From: Beverwykella pulmonaria
Taxonomy: Eukaryota; Ascomycota; Dothideomycetes; Pleosporales; Melanommataceae
NCBI GenBank assembly: GCA_001599595.1
Contig: BCHH01000001.1
Coordinates: forward strand, 62,001-126,000
Length of the DNA stretch: 64,000 nucleotides
Direction of reading: 5' to 3'
How positions within the stretch are numbered: position 1 is the stretch's first letter; each line of letters starts with the position of its first letter. Position numbers and translations under genes: made by a program. This document shows, in pieces, positions 33,178-45,588 of this stretch. Under the pieces are notes generated by a model. The model ran no database searches. It was not told the DNA's origin and saw only the letters and a list, made by a program, of their open reading frames with translations.

Positions 33178-34351
33178 TCACTGCCTATTGGGTCTAAACT
33201 CGGGCATCCCCTCTTTCTTCCCCCAGCCCCAGACCTTGCTATCCAGATCCGGGCCCACGAACAGCCACACAATACTCGTTAACCACTGCCCGAGCGTGTC
33301 CTTCACAATATTATTCTTCAGCGAGCCCCCCAGCGAGCTGATCCGCATCAACTCTCCTAACCAATTCGTCGCCGTCATATAATGACCACTGTCCAGGCCT
33401 TTGAGCGCAGCTCTCGCAGCCTCTTCCTCCGTCTGTATCGGATCCGAGGTTTCCAGGGCCACAGTGACGGCGTGCTTGGTCTTGTCTTCCTGGACGTGGC
33501 CAGGAGAGCTGATGTTTCCGGGGAAGATGGCCTGGATTTCGATGTCGAAGGGGGCCGGGGTCTGCTTTGTGGTCTTGTTGGATCTACGCGCCCCGTTATG
33601 GATCAGGAGTTCCATGCGTAGCGTGTCGGCGAGGGCGCGGAGCGCTGTCTTAGGCGGCCCGTATGCGCCGTAGCCTGCGATATTGACGAAGGCTACCGCG
33701 GAGGAGGTCATTATGAAGTGCCGGGGTGCTTCGGGCTTTGCGCCTTGAGGGAGCGGGGCGTAGGGGGTGCTGGGGTAGAGCCATGCTCTCAGTGTGTGGT
33801 GTGCCAAGTAGGCTGCAGCCCAGTAGTTGAGGTCGGATTGCTGCCTCAACGTCTCCATCTTGGTCTCTATGAACAGGCCTGGGGTTGAGGATCCCGCATT
33901 CGCCCACACGATCTCGGGGGTTGTGCCTCTGTTCCAAGTCGTAGCTTCTGCGAGGACGCGCGCATTCTCGGCTTCGGAGGAGACGTCAGCGGAGATGATG
34001 TGGAAGCGCTGGGTGGACGGGTTCTTTGCCGCGGCTTTTGCGTAGTCGAGCGCGATTTGGAGTTTGGTCAGGTCGCGGGCGACGAGGATGATGTGGGCGC
34101 CGCGCTGGGAGAGGAGTTTTGCGAGCTCCTTGCCCATTCCATAGGAGCCGCCGGTGAGGAGGACCGTCTGTATGATTTCTACTCAGTAAGAGCTCGAGGA
34201 GGGAATGAGAGGGGCGGAAGTAGCTTACCCGTCCCTCGACCTGGAATTTGTTCCCTTTGCTAAAGAAACCCATGACTTGTAGACTGACTACCGCGACAAT
34301 AATTACAGCTAGTCCTGTAGCCCAGTGCAGGCCAGTCTCTAGGGGAAGCAT
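33178..34351 (-). CDS. TSC10: 3-ketodihydrosphingosine reductase
   Basis: ER enzyme for the second step of sphingolipid synthesis, reducing 3-ketosphinganine to dihydrosphingosine with NADPH. Exons 34351-34229 and 34167-33178 give 370 aa. An N-terminal transmembrane helix (ATGLAVIIVAVVSLQVMGFF, about 11-30) precedes the Rossmann fold. The cofactor motif is VLLTGGSYGMG directly after the intron. NAGSSTPG, Ser in MTSSAVAFVNIAG, and YGPPK carry the catalytic residues. The C-terminal region around residues 325-355 (TSIVWLFVGPDLD) is hydrophobic, as in KDSR proteins. The start is the first ATG in the frame. It is head to head with SAS10, 256 bp between starts. Confidence 0.85.
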
Positions 34352-34607
34352 TGGAGAGACAGGAAAGAGAATAGGGGTCAGACGGCTTAAGAAGGTATCC
34401 AACCCCAGTTACTCTCTATCGTGAAAGGCACAGTTCGCGACTTAATGTGATGTTGGGTCAGCCCTACGCTAAAGATGGCTAGCGTTAGTGAGTGGGCCGG
34501 GGGACGCTTCGCCGACGCCCCCGCGCTGGGTGCCAAGCCATCAGAAATTTTGGAGCATAGGTTTACCCTTGGAATCGTAAATCCACCGCAACTCCACCAT
34601 CTTCGCA
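34352..34607. promoter_or_regulatory. Shared promoter TSC10/SAS10
   Basis: 256 bp between divergent start codons. No TATA box seen. Inferred from layout. Confidence 0.45.
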
Positions 34608-36623
34608 ATGGGGAAAAAGAGGAAAGCTGGCAACCGGCCCTCTAGCGAGGCTACGTCGAGGAATCCCAAGGACGATTCGAAACTCACAATTACCACTTTC
34701 GAGGACGTCGCCAACGAACAGGACGAGTTTCATTTGAACCGGGACAAGGTCCTGCTCGACGAGGGCCCCGCGGCGAAGAGACTGAGGAAATGGAAGGAGC
34801 AGGGTGAGCAACTTTTCTGGTTTTGACAAGCTTCGCTAATCATATCCTGCGTAGATGAATTCCTGGAGCCGTCCGACGAGGAAGTGCTTGGCTACAGCAG
34901 CGGCGAGGATGAAGACGACGACATCGAGGTTGCATCCGACAACGGCGCCGAATTAGATGGCAAGCGCAAACAGCAGGCTCAGGACGAGGAAGATGACTTC
35001 GGTGGTTGGGGCCCCTCGAAGAAGGACTACTATAATGCGGACGCTATTGAGACGGAGCAGGATGCTCTCGACGAGGAAGCAGAAGCCCGGCGCATACAGC
35101 AGAAGCAGCTGCAGGCAATGACTGAGGCGGATTTTGGCTTTGATGAGGATGAATGGCTGGGGCAGGACGGCGCAAACGGCGACAATTCGAGCCATGTAGT
35201 CACCGAGGTCCTCCCACAGCTACAGATCACAGACGACATGACCGAGGCAGAGAAGCTCAGGATTTTGAAGTCACGATATCCCGAATTTGAGTTCATCTCG
35301 AAGGAATACCTAAGACTACAACCTCTCCACGACGAGCTGGCCGCCGCCGCAAACGCCGCCGAAAGATTAGTCAAGGCCAGGGCTGCGGAACGAGCCAAGT
35401 CGAGCGCAGCTCCACCTCCCACACCCATGGCTGTCACAAAATATCGAGCTTGTGCCGCGTACTTGGCTGCAATGGCTATGTATTTTGCCATACTCGGCTC
35501 AACCGCCAAAGAAGATGGCTCCCCCACCATGGCCATGGACCCCGCCGAACTCCACGAACACGCCGTCATGGAGAGCTTGCTCAAGTGCCAGGGCCTTTGG
35601 GCCAGGGTGGAGAGCCTACCGGTTGCGGACCCAATGGTAGAACCTGCCAACAGCGACGAACTCTCCATCGTCGACGAAGGAGGCTCCGTTCCAGGAGGAC
35701 AGTTCAAGGATGGCGACTCGCGCAAGAAGAAGGAGAGGAAGGAGAGGAAGAGCAAGGCCGAAGTCGCGGCCGAAGCAGCACAGGCAGAAGCCGGAGCCCG
35801 ACGCGCCGAGAAGCTGCGAAGAACGGAGGAAGAACTTACTGGGCTCTCTTCTCTGACAGACAAAGCCGCCCTCCGAAAAGCAGCAAAGCAGAGGAAGGAG
35901 CAGCCAATGCTCAACCTCCTCAATGCAGACGATTCCGACTTCGGCGAAGAGACATCATTCACCGCACACGAGCTCGCCGAAAAGGCCAACAAGAAGAAGA
36001 GTCTGCGATTCTACACGTCCCAAATTGTGCAAAAGGCAATCAAGCGCGACGCTGCAGGCAAGGATCATGGCGGCGACGCCGACATTCCCCATCGCGAACG
36101 CCTGCGCGACCGCCAGGCACGCCTGCAAGCCGAAGCCGAGAAACGCGGTCAAGGCCTAAACAAGAAAAAAGCTCCTGGAGTTACGCTCGGAGAAGGCGAT
36201 GAGAGCGATGATGACCACGCTGGCGACGCACAACCACGTGGCGGAGCCTCCGCCCCGGACAACGACGATGACTACTACGACATGGTTGCCGCGCGGGGCA
36301 CGGCCAAGAAAGAAGCGAAGCAGGAACTGGCTGCTGCATATGCGCTGGCAGCGAGGGAGGGCGGCAAAGTTGTGCCTCAAGAGGTCGTGGGTGCAGATGG
36401 GAAAAGGAAGATCACGTACCAGATTCAGAAGAACAAAGGTCTTACGCCGCATCGGTCGAAGACGGTGCGGAACCCGAGAGTCAAGAAAAAGATCAAGTAT
36501 GAAGCGAAGAAGAAGAAGCTGAAGAGCATGAAGGCTGTTTATAGTGGTGGCGAGGCGAGGGGCGGATATGCGGGTGAGTTGACGGGTATCAAGAAAGGGT
36601 TGGTTAGGAGTGTTAAGTTGTAG
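34608..36623 (+). CDS. SAS10: U3 snoRNP / SSU processome protein Sas10 (Utp3)
   Basis: Nucleolar protein of the small-subunit processome needed for early 18S rRNA maturation. Exons 34608-34803 and 34855-36623 give 654 aa. Acidic stretches (SDEEVLGYSSGEDEDDD, about 70-90) alternate with basic ones. The Sas10/Utp3/C1D-type helix bundle starts around residue 180 (LRILKSRYPEFEFISKEYLR). The C-terminus is the conserved Sas10 box: NKGLTPHRSKTVRNPRVKKK, then KKLKSMKAVYSGG and the ending GIKKGLVRSVKL. The strong charge bias leaves long chance frames on the opposite strand (for example 35030-35992), which are not genes. Confidence 0.92.
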
Positions 36624-38271
36624 AGCTGGATACGAACTTTCTACAAACCACTTGGTAATTATATCCAAACAAGCTTCGACTCGTAACCCGATCTGCTGTC
36701 CCTCGGTCTCTCGCCGTCCTAAGGATTTCTTAAGTGTCCGCATATCTTTTGCAATAGTGGCAGCTAGGCACTCAAACGAATCCTTCGAGACTATATTCAC
36801 CTTCCACTAGGGTAAACAAGCCCCACTTGTTGTCAACCCATAGAGGACCGGAACTATCATCCAATCATCACCACGTACTTCCACTAGCAATATTCGTACG
36901 ATCTTTATGCCTATCTCGCATCACCCTGTCTGCATCCTCTTTCCCGTATCACCTCGGACACGCGTACAAACTCGCACGAACACCCATTGTCACAGTGTGT
37001 CTCTATACGAACCCATGTACAGGACTAGTTGACATATCAAAGTCTATATTCAAGACTTGCAGGTCCAGGTGGTGACTCTAGATGCCGTACTCACTGCATG
37101 CACATTTTCCCTGACGAATCCATTGTGACCTGAGAGAAGCTAAGGTCAGCAATGAAGACTGAATAATTTGGAATTTCTATTTTTGTATGGTAAGTGCAGA
37201 TGTAAAGAACAGAGAATCAAGTGAACAATCCCCGAGAACGAGAAGCCGTGCTCTATGTATACGCGTGACATTCACTATCGTACATGGGTTGATTGATTAG
37301 AGTTAAAAGTGCGATTTTGAGCCTTCTCCGCCTGTTCATCGCAAGCACAGCCAAGAGGAGGAGCTCGGCAACTTTTCCACATTTCAAATGTCTATCACAT
37401 TGTCGAATCCAAGTTCAAGTATGAATATCAAGATCAAGCCATTCAGTCCCAGACTTATTAGACTCACCATTATAAACCAACAAGGGATGAACAGGTAATG
37501 CATCAGCCCTACCACGTCTACATACGCAAGTCCGCCCGGAATCCAAAACACTCATTTCAAATGTCTTCTGTGATCTAAATTTGTTGAAAGGTCAGCCATA
37601 GTCACATAAGCACCAAGAGATTTGCAATTGCTATAGAATAGCGAAGGTTAAACTCTATACGTCCATTGCTATCATCTTACTCCCTTGCTTCGTCAATATG
37701 CCAATACGTCTCTGCGTGGGCATGGGCATCAGCAATCGGAACACAGCAATGCATCCGCGTCTGCATGGGCGTGAGCACCAGCTATCTGAGCACCGCACCA
37801 GCGTCCAATCCACACGCCGAATGCCTCTCGCACACTTCCCACTGGCTGCTCCTCTTCACCCGACGTCACAAGATCGCCATGTGGACGAATCAGAAGCCTC
37901 CGCATCGCACCATCTAACCATATATGGATAATGCCTAAACGGTATTCGGGTCTCTCACGTGGCGTCGTTCTGTTGATCATGAGGTTTATGTCACCTGAGG
38001 TACTCAGCTTGCGGTGGTACCTTTAACGAGGCAAGCAGCGGGAGGCTTGGGGAAGAGAGTTTAAAGCGCCCTGTGGACCCCGGATTTTTTGCAATTGAGA
38101 CGTTGATTGAAATTGCAACTTTAATGTTGTAATCTTGAATTAGGAATTAAGCTGTGCTAACCATTCTTCATTGCTTGCTTCAGCAATTGAAGCTCAGATC
38201 TTCTGATCTCCTCCACACACCACGTAACACACACAGTCCTTCCCCCAACAGCTCCCACCACTTCCTCCACA
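36624..38271. other. Intergenic, no gene seen
   Basis: 1.65 kb between SAS10 and the luciferase-domain gene. AT-rich with short chance frames only; the right end is a pyrimidine-rich leader before 38272. Confidence 0.5.
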
Positions 38272-39144
38272 ATGGACACCCTCACGCTCAACGTCTCTAA
38301 CCTCCCACACCCTACAACACAAACTCTAAACCTCCTCTCAACCCTCACAACGCTCCTCCTCCCCTTGCTTGCCCTCCTCTACATCCAACACGACTACGCT
38401 TCCTTCCTTTCTCTGGGCCCCGGCGGCACGCCCTCCACACCCCTCGGCTACCTAAAGATAAAACTACTATCCCTCATATCGTTGCGAGACCCTCTCCGCC
38501 CTCTCCCCATACCACCACACTTTCGCCCCCAGCGAGGCTACCTCCTCCCATCCTCACTGCCCTCCCGATTCGGAACCCGCCCAGTGGTCAGAGGCATAGC
38601 GCCCCAGCGCCAACGCACGCAGAAATCCTCAGCAGAAATATACAGCAGACTCGTCGCTGAACTGCGGCATCTGACGACGGACCCTCGAAACCACCTCTTG
38701 GAACGCACATCCTGCTTTGAAAAGCACAGCTCAGGGCTCTTCGCATCAACACCCATAACGCGGACCTGTGGCGGCGAGATATGCCACGCGCACCCGTCCG
38801 ACGGCTCTTTACACATGTCCCTACACCCGGCCGATGCGCGCATTGTGCTTGAGAATGGGTGGGGGGAGCGACATCCGTTGGCGAAAGGGGGGTGGTTTCG
38901 ACGGTTTGTGCCGAGGGAATTCATGTTGGTATATGCGCCGCGGAAAGAAGAAGAGGTTGAGGTTGTGATGGCCGTGGTAAAGGCAGCAGTTTGGTGGGTT
39001 AGTGGGGTTGATATTGGGGAAGAGGGGGAGGCGGGGAGGGACAGGATGGATCATGTCGAGGCGTTGGTCAGGGAGAGGGGGAGGAGTGAGTGTGGAGTTT
39101 GTCGGTTACATAAGGGTGTTGAGAAAATGGTAGGGGATGCGTGA
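38272..39144 (+). CDS. Luciferase-domain membrane protein
   Basis: Single exon, 290 aa. An N-terminal hydrophobic helix (LLSTLTTLLLPLLALLYI, about 22-40) anchors the protein. The C-terminal half matches the fungal luciferase-domain family (PF17648-like): HPSDGSLHMSLHPADARIVL (about 173-192), GWGERHPLA, then FVPREFMLVYAPRKEEE and a helix. Despite the name, these fungal proteins are not known to emit light and their function is undefined. The tail has a CGVC pair. It is convergent with EMC5, 329 bp between stops. Confidence 0.8.
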   Translation: MDTLTLNVSNLPHPTTQTLNLLSTLTTLLLPLLALLYIQHDYASFLSLGPGGTPSTPLGYLKIKLLSLISLRDPLRPLPIPPHFRPQRGYLLPSSLPSRFGTRPVVRGIAPQRQRTQKSSAEIYSRLVAELRHLTTDPRNHLLERTSCFEKHSSGLFASTPITRTCGGEICHAHPSDGSLHMSLHPADARIVLENGWGERHPLAKGGWFRRFVPREFMLVYAPRKEEEVEVVMAVVKAAVWWVSGVDIGEEGEAGRDRMDHVEALVRERGRSECGVCRLHKGVEKMVGDA

Positions 39145-39473
39145 GAGGCCATCTCTGAGAGAGTGAGAATGGAGAGAATTGAAATTGAGAACAAAAGACG
39201 CACACTGATGATATCCAAGATTCAAAATGGGCAAATCTAGGAATAGGAGACGGGTTAGGGGCGTTTAGGGATGGGCAAACAGACCGGCAATAGAATGCAG
39301 ACGAGCAACAACTCCAAAAACAACAGTATAAACCACATTTCAAAAGTGTGTCCTGCTCAAGTATACGTGATCGTTCTATCCGGGTATCCTCAACTAGTTT
39401 CTGTCAGCCTGCAATTCCAGGTGCACGGCAGCTGCGTCTCAGACCTACTCACCGCGACCTTCTTATCCCCAGC

Positions 39474-40062
39474 TCAATTCTTGCCTCCATTTTTCGCCCA
39501 CTCAGCATACTCCTTCCTCTTCCCCCTAACGTCCCAGAACCCCATCCTGCCCTCCCCCTTCCCACCAATCCCGCCATCCAAGCCCAGAAACGCATACGGA
39601 TCGCCCTCACTCAGAATCTCCTCACCCTCTCTCGTCCATTTCCCCTCCCCATGCCTGCCCTCGCGCTGCAGCTTCCCAGCCCACTTCGCCCACTCGATCG
39701 GTTTCAGGCTCGGGGAGGTGAATACGATGCCTGCGGACAGGACCAGGATGGAAACGAGGAGCTCGATGGTGATGTCGAGGGGCAGGGGCGCGCGCGGGAA
39801 GGTGGCCGTGTGTTCGTGGGTTGAGTATACTCTGTTGGGAAGTCGTTAGTGGGTATTTTGTCGTTTGCGCCTCCAAAATGAAATCTTAGATGGAGGGGGG
39901 TTCGAATCGCATTGGGTTTCAGATGCAGTGGGTGTGTTTTAAAGGCCGGTAGGCAATGACAATGGGATTTTATAAATCGTCGTGATAATGGAAGAGGTAT
40001 TCATACGCGTGTGTCAAGAAGACGAGGCCGACGGTGTTGAGAGTCGCTCCGAGGAAGGCCAT
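39474..40062 (-). CDS. EMC5: ER membrane complex subunit 5 (MMgT family)
   Basis: Small subunit of the ER membrane protein complex, which inserts tail-anchored and multi-pass proteins. Exons 40062-40007 and 39831-39474 give 137 aa. Exon 1 is only 56 nt (MAFLGATLNTVGLVFLTHA, first helix); a 175-nt intron, long for this region, follows. Exon 2 starts VYSTHEH and holds the second helix (ELLVSILVLSAGIVF), the conserved SPSLKPIEWAKWAGKLQREG block, and a fungal tail with GFWDVRGKRKEYAEW. Family traits present are two helices, the KPI(E/R)W motif and the FxDxRxxRKEFAEW-like ending. Because exon 2 lacks an internal ATG near its start, simple ORF scans miss this gene. Confidence 0.88.
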
Positions 40063-40651
40063 TTTGGCGCTGGGTTTAAGGTGTAAGAGGACGGGCGCGG
40101 TTGTATGGGTCGCGCGGGATGGTTATGCGCTGAAAAATAGACACGGGAAGATGTGTCCTGGGTGGAATGTCTGAAGGTCGAAGTGAAGGTGGGCTCGAAG
40201 GGCGCAATGATGCGAAGAGTGGTAGTCGTGGTGTCGGGGGTGAAGCTTTGGTGCTGGCTCTTGGCAGCTCACATAATGTTCACGTGACACTCACTTTCCA
40301 CGTTTCTCGTAAAATGGCGTAACGCAACTGCGAGAGTCATTGGGGATGTAAGCACGCACTCAACGTCTACTAGCTCTCGCTTTAGCGTCATTTCACCCCA
40401 ATATAGCTACAACCACCATAAATTAAGTTAGAACTGAGTATTCTATATCGAATAAGTTTTCCATATCCATTCCCATATCTCCAAGTCACGTTCAAGCCAT
40501 GACCGAGAGCGTGCAGTGAGTCCAAATGTCTTATCGTCCATAAACACATCCGTCTCACTGCTTTATCCAAATGTCCATACTAGGCCCTGCGACAACCTCC
40601 AACTCCAACCCAAAAATGACATATAGCGAACGTGAAGAACGGGTAATTAAA
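40063..40651. other. Intergenic, no gene seen
   Basis: 589 bp holding the EMC5 promoter side and the 3' flank of the ammonium transporter. No gene seen. Confidence 0.5.
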
Positions 40652-42437
40652 CTATGCACGGTGTGCCCACTCAGCAAGCTGGTTAGAAGAATCGATCGAG
40701 TCTTGGTTCTTCTCGTGGTGGTGGCCCATGGCTGAGGCGTTGTGTTCATGAGAGTGGGTAGACATGCCCTCATCGACTTCTTCGGGAAGCAGGACATCGC
40801 GGGTCAGCTCAACATAATCGTACTGTGATATCGTTTTAGTCAAACGTTCATAAACCCAAGGTAAGAATGAAACTTACAGCAAACTCGCCAATTTCAACAT
40901 CGTCGATACCGAGGATTTCCTCCTCCTCACTAGCGCGGAGCTTAAAGACAGGGAGGAATTTGCCGATACCATCGAGGCAGCCGAGGATGATGCAGGTACC
41001 GACGAACGAGTATAGACCACCAGAGAACGAGTCTGCGAGCTGGTACCCCATCTGGATCCAGTGACGGTTTAGCCAGCCACCTGGAATGACGGTGTAGCCA
41101 TCGAGATGTGCTATGTAGTCACTAAAAGACGGATCAGCTTGGAACGTTCCCATCGATTATGGGCAACTTACGCTGCAAAGAAACCAGTGAGGATGTTGCC
41201 AACGAATCCTCCAACCCCGTGAACAGCGAAGATGTCAAGAGCGTCATCACAGCGCAGGAAATACTTGAGCTTGGTGGCATAGTTGCAAGCAACCCCTCCG
41301 CAGATACCAAAGATGACGGCGGACCACGCTGGAACATATCCAGAGCCGGGAGTGATGGCCACGAGACCAGCAATGACCCCCGAGCAGAAGCCGACTGTCG
41401 ACCACTTGCGTTCAAGGCGATAGTCCACTAGGCACCACGTGATCCCACCAACACAGGCAGCCAAGTTGGTGACAACCGCTGCCATGATGGCGCGGAGGTT
41501 GGCAGAGAGGGCTGAACCCGCGTTGAAGCCGAACCAACCGACCCACAGGAAGACGGTACCAATCACGATATGCGTGACATTGTGAGGGCGATAGTTTAGC
41601 TCCTGTGTGCCGTGACCTCTGCGCTTTCCGAGCATGTACGAATAAGCGAGAGCTGCGGAGCCGGAGGAAATATGGACAGGTGTTCCTCCGGCGAAGTCCA
41701 AACCACCCATCTTGAAAACCCAACCGGCCGAGTTCCACGTCCAGCAGGCAATGGGATCGTAGATAACGGTGGTCCAGATAAACATGTAGATGATACAAGG
41801 CAACATTCTGCCTCGCTCAGCCACAGCGCCCACGGCAAGTGCCACCCTGCAGTAGTTATCAGTAGCTGAAAAATCGACGTCATGGTGGAGTGACCTACGT
41901 GATAGCGGCGAACATGCCCTGATAGACGCAGAACAAGAGGTCAGGAATACGAGGGCTTCCAACAGATGGTGCGCCAAGCACATCCTTCAGTCCGAAGTTT
42001 CTGAGGTCCCCAATGTAGGGCCCAGCCGTATGCGAAAAGGCCAAAGAGTAGCCCCAGAAGAACCACTGGAACGAGACGACGGCTGTAGCCATGACAGACA
42101 GCCATAGCAATGACAAGGCAGACTTTCGTCGAGCCAGACCAGAGTAGAAGAAACTTCAGTCGGGTTAGTTTGCAAGTGGGATCAGATGTGGAGGTTGGAC
42201 CTACCCAACACCAGGAATCATAAGAAGCACAAGGGCTGTGGACGTGAGCATCCAAGCGATATCGCCAGGCTGCGAGATATTAGCGCCACGAACATTAGAT
42301 ATTGAAGTTTGAAATCTGCTCACATTGTAAAAGACATTGAGGTTGTACAACCTCGAGTCACCGCCGGTGGCATCAGTGAGGTTGCTGAAGGCCTCGAGAG
42401 GCGTGGTCGGATCAGCGCCGGATAATACAGGGTCCAT
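40652..42437 (-). CDS. Ammonium transporter (MEP/AMT family)
   Basis: Plasma-membrane ammonium permease with about 11 helices. Six exons: 42437-42324, 42269-42205, 42153-41899, 41846-41172, 41121-40878 and 40822-40652, giving 507 aa. All five introns keep frame. Signature parts: GVGFFYSGLARRKSA (about 58-72), the first pore His203 in GTPVHISSGSAAL, the AMT signature DDALDIFAVHGVGG with the second pore His354, and GFNAGSAL in between. So the twin-His pore is intact. The cytosolic tail is acidic and then His-rich (MSTHSHEHNASAMGHHHEK). Fungal MEP genes are usually repressed by good nitrogen sources through GATA factors; one AGATAG lies at 42935-42940, about 500 bp upstream, which is weak evidence. 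Confidence 0.95.
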
Positions 42438-43744
42438 GTTGGCGATCTGTTTCCGATCTTCGTCTCAAAACTCGTGGATCGAGATGGCGAGATCTGGCGA
42501 AACTTTGGCGCTACCAACACGCAATCGGTGCGGCACTTGTATAAAATGGATAAGGGACAAGTCGTGAAGGAGTGGACGGAGTGAACGGAGGAAAAGCCAG
42601 CGGGCAGTCCGGCCTTCAACTTCCTGGTGCTAGGGTGCGAATATCCTTGGCGGCGCCTTGGAGTGTGCGCTCGAGACAGGCCAGCGGGCAAGAGGCAAAG
42701 GAATATGGTCGACGCAAGGGAAGCGTCGGCGAGAAGGGCGACGAAGTTTATACAGGCGGCCGGTGAGAAGATGCACTCCACAGATCGTTCGCAAAATACG
42801 GCAAAGGGGCCGCCTTGTATATGGGTGCGGACATTGCGCTGCTCCCGGCGGGCTGCCGAGCTCGCGGGCTGCACGGGCTGCCTGCTGAAGCATGAACCCC
42901 CAGGAATCCCCTTCCAGCCACGCGGTGGGGTGTAAGATAGCTACCAGCCAATGTTATGCAGTGTTTGGAGGACGAGCGCAGTTGTCACGCAGGGTGCCGC
43001 CATCTAAACGGGGCGGCCTGGCGCTTGGTCGGGGCCTAGCTGAACGCGGCTGTCAAACCACGCCCGTGGGATGACCTCTGTGTGCGTGGTGGAGAGTTGA
43101 GCCCTGGCCGCCCTAAACAGTACTGTGCTGCAGAGCTGCAAAGTATGCAGAAACCCTCTCGCTCTCTTTATTTTTTTCTCTTTTTTTTCCCCCCTCACAC
43201 AGTGCCTCAGTATGAGAGTTCGTGAGGGTTCTGCCTCATTCACCGACTGCACCAAAAAGGCCGCTGCTTCGGCCACCGGCGCATGGAACGACGGGTCGCG
43301 GCCTATCATGGCCGTTGGAGAATCCATTTCGTTTCTTATCTGTACCCTAGCCCGCCAAGTCTCAGTCCCCGGCTAGGCCAATTTAGGGGCGATCCGATTC
43401 CCCAAGAACGGCATCAACTCCAAACACACGCCAGCACAGCCATGCTGGTAACAAGGCGACATCGAACCATGCCTTGGACGCGTCCCACACTCCCAGCCTT
43501 GCGGTGGCATCACCAGCAATCCTTCGAGAGCCGTGCCGTCGGCGGTATCAGCAGGCGACCCGTTTGATCCCACACTACTCCACTCGCCTTCATCCCGCTC
43601 AACCGCCGCCTCTCCACTAGCTTCGAGTACCTTCTGCCGCGTATCTTTCACTGCTGCCGTGGTGCCTGCGTCTCTCCAGCTACACCAGGCTTGAATCTGT
43701 GACCCATGCATGAGGGCATTGCTTTTTATGTCCGTCCCCTGTTC

Positions 43745-43770
43745 TAATCAAGCCTTGTAATCAAGCCTTG
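43745..43770. repeat. 13-bp tandem duplication
   Basis: Two perfect copies of taatcaagccttg in direct tandem, in non-coding sequence. Confidence 0.8.
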
Positions 43771-44581
43771 TAATGGGCAGCCCATGGAAGGCTTGTCCAA
43801 TCTCGCTGCGGCTACCACTCGGACCGGAATATTACTATTTTGCCTTCATATTTATTTTGCCCTCGCCACCCGCACCAGCGTAGGCGAGCAACCAAATGAT
43901 ATGGGGATACTGGCCGTTATTGGCAGTCCTTAACTCAGTGTGAAAATGTAACGGGTTTGAGATGGGTACGGGGCACCAAGAGCTTACTGCCTTCCGTTCG
44001 TAATTCGGGCTTCTGAATGCATGGTACGAGCATACCGTCTGGCAACGGTCTCACATGAACATGGGGGAATGACAAAAGCCAAGATCAAGTATCTCCGGTT
44101 GACTCAAAGAAAGGAGAGAGAGTCTGGCAAAAGATGCATTCGGACAAAGCACCAGTTTAGGCCTTTTTGCGGCACAGTGAATGAGCATTGAAGCACTCCC
44201 GTCGAAAAACTCAAGAACACGAACCGCAGCAACGTGGATGACAGCGGGAAGACCAGACCCTCGTGGGCCGTGTCTTTGCAACACTGTGGGGTGAGCGAGC
44301 CTATCCCCATATTGTCGCTTCGAGTAACATCGCATTGTGTACCGACCTTGAGACCAGTCTCCATAATTAGTCTCACGTACCTGCAGCAAGCGCGAATCTA
44401 CCACGTTCAACCTGGGGGATCGAAATGGAGTACCCACCGCAGGTACGTAGTATAAGTATAGCCTCTCGGTGCTCTGAATGGGCTGAATATAGATTGAATA
44501 GATTAACGCCCCATCGTATTTCCAGTGCTATGGAGATCTGGAAGAATGGAAGATGTAAGACATCTACGAGATTGGAGCGCA

Positions 44582-44600
44582 AAACGAAACGAAACGAAAC
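44582..44600. repeat. Pentanucleotide repeat (aaacg)
   Basis: Three perfect aaacg units and a partial fourth, in non-coding sequence. Confidence 0.75.
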
Positions 44601-45588
44601 ATTGGCTGGATGCGTCTGCTTGCGCCACAGATAAGGTTGCAGGAAGCGACAAGGATGATATTTATTGCTGCTACAAGTATAGTTCTTGGTGTCCGGACAG
44701 GATAATCTTGGACCACCAGTCAAATGAGAGGACCGTTGTGTAACTTGAATGTGAAGCGTTTAAGTACTAATCCTGGGTCCATAAGCGTAGAGAGTAGGTG
44801 ATTTGGTTCCTGCTCACCAAAATGAGGAAAGTATAGAGCAAATGCACGATAATGTATTGTCTCTTGAGTCCGAACCTCCCTTACTGTTTTTCATAAATTT
44901 CTATGTCCAGATCTACATTCCATGTCAATTCTCTTACAGTTGTTTAGAAAATCGTCTTCCCTGTACTATATGGTCTTGAACACATGAGTTTAATTCAAGT
45001 CTGCTCAACTGGCATCAGATTTCGTCAATAGTTATCACTGATACATCTCAGAATTCCATCCTGTTCAAAATGCTTTTGCATCTCCATCCCATCTCGAAAG
45101 TATCTCGAAATCCATCTGAAGACCAATGATTGTGCTTCACCTCGTCGTGCTTTATATCTTGGTTGCACCGAAGAATACTGACCAAGAACCTAATAATCGA
45201 ACCGTAATCTGAGAGCAAGGAATAAACAACAATAGGCGTTGGTAGCTGCTCGCTCGCCTTCCTCTTTCCTTGTTTACTTCAAACGGCCATTGTCGCCTAC
45301 TGTTTCCCCAAAGCGTACTTAACAAAACAGTCCAAATATCAACTTGGCCTAGCAACGGTCTGAGCCATTCGACTCCAGGCCGATGAATACAACCCACCTT
45401 TGCAATACAGTGAGATCAAAAAAATTTCAAGTTGGAAGTGTAAAGTGCGAAGTCATGCGCTATGGCCTAGGCCACCTGCCTGCCTTCCTCTCTCACTAAA
45501 GAAAGCGCGCTAAGGATTAGCACGCACCGGCATACCACCCTAAAATATCCGAAAAGCAACGTCGCACCAACATTTCACTAAGGAAGTG

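Larger units (their letters stand above)
42438..45588. other. 3.1-kb gene-poor interval
   Basis: Upstream region of the ammonium transporter. GC-rich near 42550-43100 and mixed later. Contains two short tandem repeats (listed separately). Open frames of about 80-130 codons on both strands show no family resemblance. No gene seen. Confidence 0.45.

Noticed and set aside
35030..35992. 320-codon minus-strand frame inside SAS10
   Set aside because: Antisense shadow of the charge-biased SAS10 coding sequence (Ser/Ala-rich mirror of Glu/Ala codons).
39271..39876. Long plus-strand frames over EMC5
   Set aside because: The minus strand here codes the conserved EMC5 exon 2; the plus frames are its shadows.
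39895..39925. B-box-like ggttcgaatcgc in the EMC5 intron
   Set aside because: The final conserved CC is missing and no T-stem or cloverleaf can be drawn.
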